Source of the DNA: Palaemon carinicauda
Taxonomy: Eukaryota; Arthropoda; Malacostraca; Decapoda; Palaemonidae
Direction of reading: 5' to 3'
Length of the DNA stretch: 64,000 nucleotides
Assembly (NCBI RefSeq): GCF_036898095.1
Contig: NC_090736.1
Location: 15,600,960-15,664,959, forward strand
How positions within the stretch are numbered: the first letter of the stretch is position 1; every line of letters begins with the position of its first letter. Below the pieces are notes generated by a model, which saw only the letters and a program-made list of their open reading frames with translations, was not told the DNA's origin and ran no database searches. Positions 56,832-64,000 of this stretch are shown piece after piece. The position numbers and the translations under genes are program-made.

Positions 56832-57101
56832 AAGGAGTTGGGTTCTGAGCGGATGCATTGTAGTAGTACCGAGTGAGGTTGAACGGCTCTCCTCTATTGG
56901 GGTTCTCTGTCGTGGATTAATCTAAATAGTGCGGGACCTCTGGAATATACGCCCAATTTTATACCGACACCAATAGGTGAGCGAGCTAGTTAACCTAGCA
57001 CTCCTTTACATTTTTTCTCTGGTATATTTAGCAGTAAATTACCTAAGAATAAGTGCTTAAATGGAGCTTATTCACTGGGCGGCACAGGTTCGAGCCCAGA
57101 A
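56832..57101 (-). repeat. H right inverted terminal repeat
   Basis: Inverse of 49448-49746. It ends CCCAGAA against G sequence AGCATC. Confidence 0.9.
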
Positions 57102-58100
57102 AGCATCTTTTAAATCTAGTTTGCAGGCCCAAGAGTTTAGATGTAGATAGGGAAATATAGTATTGGCCTTGAGCATGGTAAAAGAAGGTTTTTTAATCAT
57201 GGTGTTGAGCACTTTCATGTCAAAGATTAGTCGTACTGTTCCATCTGGTTTGAATTTATAAAATATGTGGTTGGAGTAGTAAAAGGAAGTTCTGGGGATC
57301 TGCTCTATGACACCTAGTTTTAGCAGTCTGTCACATTCACTTTCCAATATTTTACGCTTGTTAATTGAATAAAATCTATCTTTACCTGTTCTTTTTAATG
57401 ACCTCTGGGCTTTAAGTTTATTATTAAACGGAATTCTCACCCCTTCATTGATAATTTTACAAGCAAAAGAGGCATTAGGAAGCTTTCTCCAACTATCAAT
57501 ATTCATCAATAATGACTTACCTATCCTATTCTCTGGGGGGCTCTGGGAGGAGTTATTCATTGGTTTTGAGGCCAAAGGCGAGGTCTCTTTACTTCTATCT
57601 TGATTTATAGCATTTGGCCCAATGTCATGATGGTCTGGTGCGGAGCAAAGCTCGTTATTATCTGGTGCTGAGCAAAGCTCATTAACCACTGGTGCTGAGC
57701 AAAGCTCGTAATTAACTGGTGCTGAGCAAAGCTCATTAACTGGTGCTGAGCAAAGCTCATTATTAACTGGTGCAGAGTAAACATCGTTATCAACTGGTGC
57801 ATAGAATACTGGTGCTGAAAAAATTTCTCTTTGAACTGGTGCGGAGCATGGCTCAATTTCTAGGGTCTTTCTTTTCTCTGGCTCCTGAACTATTAGCTTG
57901 TCCATTTTGTGACCTCCCCCCCCTGTACCCACCTCGCCTATTACCTCTTCTAAGTGGCTGAGACTTGAATCTAAAGTTAGGGTTACCTTTGAGGAAACTG
58001 AACCTTCTTCCCTGAAATCTGCCCCCGAAGTTGAATTTCCTACCCCTGAAGTTTGCTGCCCCTCCTCTGAGGAGGGGACCTTTGTGAAAGCAGGCAGCAA
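57102..58100 (-). pseudogene. G RT, N-terminal segment with ELCSAPV repeats (split by H)
   Basis: Residues 1-90 are low complexity. About 91-160 hold seven or eight repeats of the type NELCSAPV (57650-57840). RT then begins: FNNKLKAQRSLKRTGKDRFY, LESECDRLLKLGVIEQI, SNHIFYKFKPDGTVRLIFD, and motif A KLDLKDA, where H interrupts. It overlaps the gag frame (57853-58431). The repeat block lies in the linker between gag and RT and is not seen in the other families. Confidence 0.82.
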
Positions 58101-58500
58101 TGGCTGATTTTTGGTCTTCAGTTAAATTCCAAACTTCTTTAATGTCTGCTTTGATTATAAGATCTCTTACTTCTTCCTTGAGGTATCTAGGAAGTGCTCT
58201 GCTTCTGAAATTTCTTATCAAATTTTGTATGAGGTCTATGCTCCTCCTTAGGGGACCAATAATAATTTTGGACAAAAAATCAATGTCATTTACTTTGGAG
58301 GGGTATACAATGTGTGCCAGTGCTGCATGCCCTTGAAAGGCAGAAATACTCATTTTAATATTTTCAATGTCATAAAAAAATTTTCTCTTATAACTGTCAT
58401 CAAATACCTTACCTTCAGGCCAGAAATTCAACTTTGGAGTATTAATTAATTTAAAAAAGTCTGAGAACTCCTTATTTTGACTACTAACAAAGAATTTATC
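57853..58500 (-). CDS. G gag, C-terminal part (5' end in gap)
   Basis: The open frame is visible from the gap edge to 57853; the first Met in view is at 58431. It reads IVYPSKVNDIDFLSKIIIGP, RSRALPRYLKEEVRDLIIKA, then an RG/FR-rich basic tail (FRGRKFNFGGRFQGRRFSF). It is probably the RNA-binding C-terminus of gag. The N-terminus is missing in the gap, so it is unknown whether G has the Cys/His domain. Confidence 0.7.
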   Translation of the reverse strand, partial: DKFFVSSQNKEFSDFFKLINTPKLNFWPEGKVFDDSYKRKFFYDIENIKMSISAFQGHAALAHIVYPSKVNDIDFLSKIIIGPLRRSIDLIQNLIRNFRSRALPRYLKEEVRDLIIKADIKEVWNLTEDQKSAIAACFHKGPLLRGGAANFRGRKFNFGGRFQGRRFSFLKGNPNFRFKSQPLRRGNRRGGYRGGRSQNGQANSSGAREKKDPRN

Positions 58501-59000
58501 NNNNNNNNNNNNNNNNNNNNNNNNNNNNNNNNNNNNNNNNNNNNNNNNNNNNNNNNNNNNNNNNNNNNNNNNNNNNNNNNNNNNNNNNNNNNNNNNNNNN
58601 NNNNNNNNNNNNNNNNNNNNNNNNNNNNNNNNNNNNNNNNNNNNNNNNNNNNNNNNNNNNNNNNNNNNNNNNNNNNNNNNNNNNNNNNNNNNNNNNNNNN
58701 NNNNNNNNNNNNNNNNNNNNNNNNNNNNNNNNNNNNNNNNNNNNNNNNNNNNNNNNNNNNNNNNNNNNNNNNNNNNNNNNNNNNNNNNNNNNNNNNNNNN
58801 NNNNNNNNNNNNNNNNNNNNNNNNNNNNNNNNNNNNNNNNNNNNNNNNNNNNNNNNNNNNNNNNNNNNNNNNNNNNNNNNNNNNNNNNNNNNNNNNNNNN
58901 NNNNNNNNNNNNNNNNNNNNNNNNNNNNNNNNNNNNNNNNNNNNNNNNNNNNNNNNNNNNNNNNNNNNNNNNNNNNNNNNNNNNNNNNNNNNNNNNNNNN
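58501..59000. other. Assembly gap (500 N)
   Basis: A round 500-N run, so its true size is unknown. The rest of G, the rest of F and the rest of the LINE tail, at least 7 kb by comparison with E and H, are absent on the far side. Confidence 0.98.
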
Positions 59001-59087
59001 TATATACACATAAACACGCACATATAAATATATATAGTATATATATATATATATATATAATATATATATATGTATATGTATATGTAA

Positions 59088-59116
<29 letters not shown>
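59001..59116. repeat. AT-rich microsatellite at the gap edge
   Basis: TA/ATAC repeats; likely the cause of the assembly gap. Confidence 0.85.
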
Positions 59117-59118
<2 letters not shown>

Positions 59119-59384
59119 TAAGAAAAAAATTATTCTGTTAATTCTATAAGTAATAATTGAAGAAAACGGATTGATTTACGACTATATAAAACAAAACTAA
59201 GCGTTTATAAAATGAAATTAGCCGAGTATTTTCCCACCACCAAATATTTTTCATATTCCTTAAACATTTTGAAAAGATTTCATTTACCTTTATTGAAGCA
59301 GACAAAACTATCACCTAAGTTATGCTGAATGATTAATTGAGGGTTGAAATAAACGTTTTAAAGTTTTTATAGACTATAAATAGA

Positions 59385-59546
59385 AGATCTATTTTAATGT
59401 TGTTACTGATCTTAATATATTTTTTATTGTTCATTGTTTCCCTTGTAGTTTATTTCCTTATTTCCTTTCCTCATTGGGGTATTTTTCCCCGTTGGAGCCC
59501 TTAGGCTTATAGTGTCCTGCTTTTCCAACTAGGGTTGTAGCTTAGC

Positions 59547-59593
<47 letters not shown>
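59385..59593 (+). repeat. LINE/SINE 3' tail with (AAT)n
   Basis: TTTAATGTTGTTACTG, CCTTTCCTCATTGGGG and CTTTTCCAACTAGGGTTGTA followed by about 15 AAT units. A 5'-truncated copy of the tail at 8290-8506. Confidence 0.78.
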
Positions 59594-59594
<1 letters not shown>

Positions 59595-59964
59595 TTTGAG
59601 GGAATGATAGAGAGAATTGAGGGCGCGCGTTGAAAGTGGGTTGGAAAATTAAATATGAGATGGATAGAGTGGGGCAGACCTATTTACACTCATAGTTATG
59701 GGTAATATATAGCTGAAAATTGAAATAACTGAAATTAGTCTAGACGATATAGAAATGAAAATTAAGCTTTTTTAGATGTCCAGTGACTCTAGCATTCTAA
59801 TAGAGGAGCACTCAGTAGAAAGCATGCTTGCCACGCCAAACAATCATATTTTGCTCTTAACTCCACTGCGTTCTTAAGTTTCAATGTATTTTCTTAAATA
59901 TTTAATGCATTTGCCCTTGGGTCATATCCCAAATGTCCGACAAGTTTAGCTTAAATTGGCTCAG

Positions 59965-59999
<35 letters not shown>

Positions 60000-60417
60000 G
60001 TTGTTTCAACAGTGTTTGATCAATGTTGTTCACAGACAAAAATTAAACTAGACAAAATATTTGCCATTTACTTAACATTGCGATTATTTTTAAAGTACTG
60101 CTACGTACTTGTACTTTGATGTACTTTATCCAAAACGTTACACATTCGTCCTTGGATCGTATCCAACATGACTACAAAGTTTGGTCAAAATCGGTACAGT
60201 AGTTTTTGTATAAACTTGCTCTCAAACAAATGAATAAACGACGAAGGCAATTACACTGGCTGAATCTAACTACGGATCTGGATTGAATATCCATTACATA
60301 TACGGAGAATGGCAGAATCCAAATAGGGTGATTGATAGAGTGCCAAATCCATCCTCAAAGATTTCAACTGAATACAAGTGTAGATTCTGATTAAATTTAT
60401 ATACGGGTTTTAGATGA
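59594..60417. other. AT-rich intergenic, no gene
   Basis: No ORF of note. It contains a T-run at 59969-59996. The stretch around 59930-60240 (AAGTTTGGTCAAAATCGGTA, TTTGTATAAACTTGC) resembles dispersed repeats of arthropods, but I cannot assign it. Confidence 0.45.
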
Positions 60418-60660
60418 TAAGTCCAAGCTCCATAAATACGGATCTTACCTGGATCTATGATCCTCCAAGATCCATAGATACGGACCTTACCTGGATCTAT
60501 GATCCTGCAAGATCCACAAATACAGATCTTACCTGGATCTATGATCTACGGGTTTTAGAAAAGTCCAAGCTCCGTAAATACCGATCTTACCTGGATCTAT
60601 GATCCTCCAAGATCCATAAATACGGATCTTACCTGGATCACGATCCATGTATACGGATCT
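60418..60660 (+). repeat. 42-bp tandem repeat
   Basis: Five or six units containing GATCCATAAATACGGATC and TTACCTGGATCTATGATCC. Units near 60467 and 60509 are exactly 42 bp apart. The copy near 60545 is preceded by a repeat of ACGGGTTTTAGA(T), so a longer unit was also duplicated. 14 codons long, but no coding signal otherwise. Confidence 0.82.
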
Positions 60661-61004
60661 TAAAGGCAGCTGATTGATGCCTGTAAATTGACTTGATTGT
60701 TTCAAACCTGATCTTCAGTGGATTCTTATCGAATATAAAATCAACTTATGAGAATTATGGATAGTACCAAAATGTAAACTTAAAAGAAAACATAGAATCT
60801 TTGTATTCTTATTTTTCTATTTTTTTCAGTAAACAAATGCGCTTTTGTAACAGAATACAATTGGAATTCGGCACAACGCTTTAAAAAAGTATTTTTCGAA
60901 AGGGAATTCTTATAAGAAAATAGAATACTGAAATTGATTAAATGAACACTCACCATACGAGTAATAAAGAAACGGCTGCATTTTCTTGAAATGTTTTTCT
61001 CCCT

Positions 61005-61125
61005 GGAAGAAAATATAAAATATAAAATATAAAATACAAGATACAAAATATAGAAAATAAAATATAAGAAATAAGACATAAGATAGAAATATAAAATATA
61101 AGATATCAAATGTAAAACATAAAAT
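61005..61125. repeat. AAAATATAAAATATA-type simple repeat
   Basis: Degenerate A/T simple repeat with 9-10-bp periodicity. Confidence 0.75.
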
Positions 61126-61317
61126 ATTAATTAAAGGAAATATGAACGAGTAATAGGAAAAAAATTAACAAATATATTAAATACGGTCGTACATGATTAG
61201 AAAATGAATAAACTATGTAAAACAGAGCTTCTTTTACTGTGATAAATCACATAGATAAGTAGAGTTAAAAAATAGATTATATAAAAAGATAAATAAAAAT
61301 CAGTAGGAAATGAATAT

Positions 61318-61329
61318 GCTATATATATA

Positions 61330-61385
<56 letters not shown>

Positions 61386-61451
61386 TATGTATATATACAC
61401 CACACACATATATATACACACATATATATATATGTATAATATATATATACT

Positions 61452-61491
<40 letters not shown>

Positions 61492-61526
61492 GCAGTATAT
61501 ATATAGATATATATATATATATACAG

Positions 61527-61557
<31 letters not shown>

Positions 61558-61608
61558 TATATATATATATATATATGTACATATATATATATATATATAT
61601 ATATGCAT

Positions 61609-61654
<46 letters not shown>

Positions 61655-61678
61655 TGTATATATATATGTATATATACA

Positions 61679-61766
<88 letters not shown>
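61318..61766. repeat. Long (AT)n microsatellite with AC/TG interruptions
   Basis: About 450 bp of nearly pure AT with ATACAC and CTGTAT interruptions. It is open in several frames only because TAT/ATA codons encode Tyr and Ile. Confidence 0.95.
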
Positions 61767-61769
<3 letters not shown>

Positions 61770-62419
61770 AAATAAATTAACAAAATAGTTACAAGGAATA
61801 CGATTCAGTGGTAATGAACAATTTTAAATAAGAAGTTAAGATAAGAGGTTACAAGATTACATAACTAAAGATAAGAAAAATAGGAATATAAATTCTACAT
61901 ACAAAAAGTAATACCATATTTGATAAGAACATTTCACGTTACATTTTCTGAGAATTAAATTTAATTTTACTTCAGATAATAACTGACAAACTAAAAGAGT
62001 TTTAGAAAAAGTCAAAAAATCAATTTAAACTGATATTTTACCTATGATTTATCTGCAATAAATTTCCATCCTTTTACAGCAGGGTGTTTAGGCAAATGTC
62101 CAACAAGAATATCAGTATTAAATACGACTAATAGAAAAAAAAAAGAAAAAAAAAAGATAGAATATATGAACTATTAAACAGGATATATAGCACTGTTAAA
62201 CATCTTCACTCAAGTAGAGTGGGAAAAAATAGTAAAATATAATAAAATGACTAAAATGTGAAGTGAAAATATTTGGCTGACTCAAACATAAGAAGCAAGT
62301 GTCAATTAAGGACCATAATACTGATGATATATCATCATAGTTTTACATATTATTGTTATTTACTTTATTTTTGATATAATTTTCACAAGGTATGGATAAA
62401 AGTAGTAATTTTCTAGGTT
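61767..62419. other. AT-rich intergenic, no gene
   Basis: No supported feature on either strand. Confidence 0.5.
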
Positions 62420-62695
62420 TACAAGAATGTTTTTAAATGTTTTATTTTATTTGTTCATCACTTACTTCCTTTCCTCAGTGTGCTATTTTTTTTCCCTGTT
62501 GGAGCCCTTGGGCTTATAGCCTCTGGCTTTTCCAGCTTAGCTAGTAGTAATAATAATAATAATGATAATAATAATAATAATGATAATAATAATAATAATG
62601 ATAATAATAATAATAATAATAATGATAATAATAATAATAGCAATAATAATAATAATAATAAAAATAATAATAATTATGAACATTATAAAATCTAA
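62420..62695 (+). repeat. LINE/SINE 3' tail with (AAT/GAT)n
   Basis: TTACTTCCTTTCCTCAGTGT and TGTTGGAGCCCTTGGGCTTA match the other tails. They are followed by about 125 bp of AATAATGATAAT repeats (62547-62672). Confidence 0.78.
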
Positions 62696-63334
62696 AACAG
62701 GGATGAAAAGATATTCTGAAAGTGATACCATAAATAAAAGCAGGAGACTTATTTGCAAAGAGTGAATTTACAATCTCAGATCAGTTCCTTTCTCCTTTTA
62801 CGTGTATATCTTTCATCCAAAACTGCATAATAAAAAAAAACCATATCTTTCCCTTCCACCTGGCACTTTTACGTAACCAAACAATCCTTTGTTTTTTCTC
62901 TCCGACAACTGCCCCTGCTCGCCACCTGTTATCCTTTTAAGGACACCTCGAAAAGCATGCCATGTGCCGGGGGAAAGACGTGAAATAGTAAATGTTATCG
63001 ATAAAGCATATACCATTATTCCAAATTCCAAAGAACTCGGGGGATGGGAGGTCTGCTAACATTACCGTCCTCTGGGTACGGGGTGGGGTGGGGGGGAGGG
63101 GGGGATATCGCATTATCAACTGCCACAGGAGATCCCTACGTCAATAGTCGATTGGTTATGCAGTGGAAAAATAGATACAGTATTAAACGTAATAATGATA
63201 GAGGTGGAGGAGAAGGTAATGGCTCGTGATAATAAGGGAAATGGTGAAACTCGAGCTGAAAAATATACGGTCTATATTTACATTGTAAAATTTATTACTC
63301 TTCAATAATAGGGCTTAACTTAGATATCAAAGAG

Positions 63335-63408
63335 AGTCCTTATCATTATCATCATCATTATCATCATCATCATCATCAGCAGCAACAACAACAACAAAAA
63401 CAACAACG
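63335..63408 (+). repeat. (ATC)n and (CAA)n microsatellite
   Basis: ATCATT/ATC units followed by CAACAA units. Confidence 0.85.
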
Positions 63409-63448
63409 GTATTTGTTTACAAGACCACGCTCTCTACAGTATATTACG

Positions 63449-64000
63449 GTAGTAGTATGGCCAAGGCACCAGCCACCCGTTGACATACTACCGCTAGAGT
63501 GTTATTGGGTCCTTTGACTGGCCAGATAGTACTACATTGGATCCTTCTCTTTGGTCACGGTTCACTTTCTCTTTTGTTTACACATACACCGTATAGTCTG
63601 GCCTGTTCTTTACAGATTCTCCTCTATCCTCATACACCTGACAACACCGAGATTACTAAACGATTCTTCTCTCAAGGGGTTAACTAATGCACTGCAATAG
63701 TTCAGTGGCCATTTTCCTCTTGGTAAGGGTAGAAGAGACTCTTTAGCTATGGTAAGCAGCTCTTCTAGGAGGACACTCCAAAATCAAACTATTGTTCTCT
63801 AGTCTTAGATAGTGCTATAGCCTCTGTACCATAGTCTTCCACTGTTGGGTTAGAGTTCTCTTGCTTGAGGGTACACTTGGGCACACTATTCTATCTAATT
63901 TCTCTTTCTCTTGTTTTGTTAAAGTTTTCATAGTTTATATTTGAAATATTTATTTTAATGTTGTTGCTGTTCTTGAAATATCTTATTTTTCCTTGTTTCC
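63449..64000 (+). repeat. LINE/SINE-type repeat, second long copy (cut by window end)
   Basis: Homologous to 7815-8360 across its length (GGCACCAGCCACCCGTTGA, ACTACATTGGATCCTTCTCT, AGAAGAGACTCTTTAGCTAT). It starts with the same GGTAGTA...TACTACC hairpin. The AAT tail would lie beyond the window. Confidence 0.78.

Larger units (their letters stand above)
49448..57101 (-). mobile_element. Element H: intact DIRS retrotransposon with spliced gag
   Basis: This 7.65-kb element is of the B family. Left end AAGGGATTTTGACG, right end CCCAGAA. ITRs (49448-49746 and 56832-57101) match without a visible mismatch over about 230 bp, and the ICR is at 49791-49882. YR, RT/RH and gag are all open. It is inserted in the RT gene of G. 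The flanks GCCAATA and AGCATC abut without duplication and restore the G frame. It looks complete and recent. Confidence 0.93.
46384..58500 (-). mobile_element. Element G: third DIRS family, split by H, right end lost in gap
   Basis: The left end TGTAAGTTTACTTGTGAACG is mirrored in the ICR at 46895-46999. The interior is YR (47010-48131), RT/RH (47993-49447 joined across H to 57102-58100) and the gag C-terminus (57853-58431 and beyond). Proteins are Lys/Asn-rich and codons AT-rich, unlike the other families. H (49448-57101) is inserted in the RT. Nothing of G is seen after the N gap. Confidence 0.85.

Noticed and set aside
58446..59023. ORFs spanning the N gap
   Set aside because: Artefacts of translating N as X.
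60418..60660. 42-bp repeats as a possible CRISPR or coding repeat
   Set aside because: No spacers, no cas genes, eukaryotic context, and the repeats drift with no protein conservation.
61310..61783. Overlapping ORFs of 75-156 codons on both strands
   Set aside because: They are pure (AT)n translated as alternating Tyr and Ile; no coding content.

Overview
The window is eukaryotic and almost certainly from an arthropod, most likely a decapod crustacean. The reasons are the dense DIRS-type (tyrosine-recombinase) retrotransposons of the kind known from Decapoda, abundant AT, AAT and ATC microsatellites, a TTAGG-like stretch, spliced introns with GT...AG borders, and the absence of any prokaryotic gene organisation. 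No well-supported host gene is present. About 80% of the window is a nest of nine DIRS-like elements, named Z, A, B, C, D, E, F, G and H here, all on the minus strand, plus a degenerate LINE and simple repeats.

Layout. Bases 1-814: no gene. Bases 815-10945: Z, an old, internally deleted DIRS copy, carrying near-intact DIRS A (1073-7622) in its internal complementary region (ICR) and a LINE/SINE 3' tail (7815-8506). Bases 10987-33308: B, a second DIRS family with a spliced gag. B is split by C (18078-32502, intact ORFs), and C is split inside its left terminal repeat by D (18169-25991), a DIRS element with ruined ORFs but near-perfect termini. Bases 33309-35750: the only stretch that looks single-copy, with two diverged copies of an exon-like sequence and a fold-back element with a GGTTA-rich loop. 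Bases 35750-43939: a degenerate non-LTR retrotransposon (plus strand) split by E (36624-43394, apparently intact). Bases 43940-58500: F, split by G, split in its reverse-transcriptase motif by H (49448-57101, apparently intact). A 500-N assembly gap (58501-59000) hides the right ends of F and G. Bases 59001-64000: AT-rich microsatellites, a 42-bp tandem repeat and three copies of a LINE/SINE tail.

Each full DIRS element has the same plan read on the minus strand: right ITR, leader, gag with an N-terminal Cys/His-rich domain, reverse transcriptase-RNase H, tyrosine recombinase overlapping RT/RH in another frame, ICR, left ITR. The ICR is the reverse complement of the left end followed by the reverse complement of the right end, so it records the circle junction. 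This allows element borders to be set almost to the base and predicts the termini of F and G that are missing.

The points most worth attention are: (i) D, which has coding regions full of stops yet about 150 bp of mismatch-free ITR and sits inside a younger-looking element, pointing to mobilisation in trans; (ii) a near-complete 5S rRNA-like sequence inside the RT region of D; (iii) a spliced, phase-0 Cys/His exon in gag of B and H that corresponds to the unspliced N-terminus of gag in A, C and E; (iv) insertions without target duplication, two of which rejoin the interrupted sequence exactly; (v) all nine DIRS copies in the same orientation, recalling DIRS clusters at Dictyostelium centromeres.
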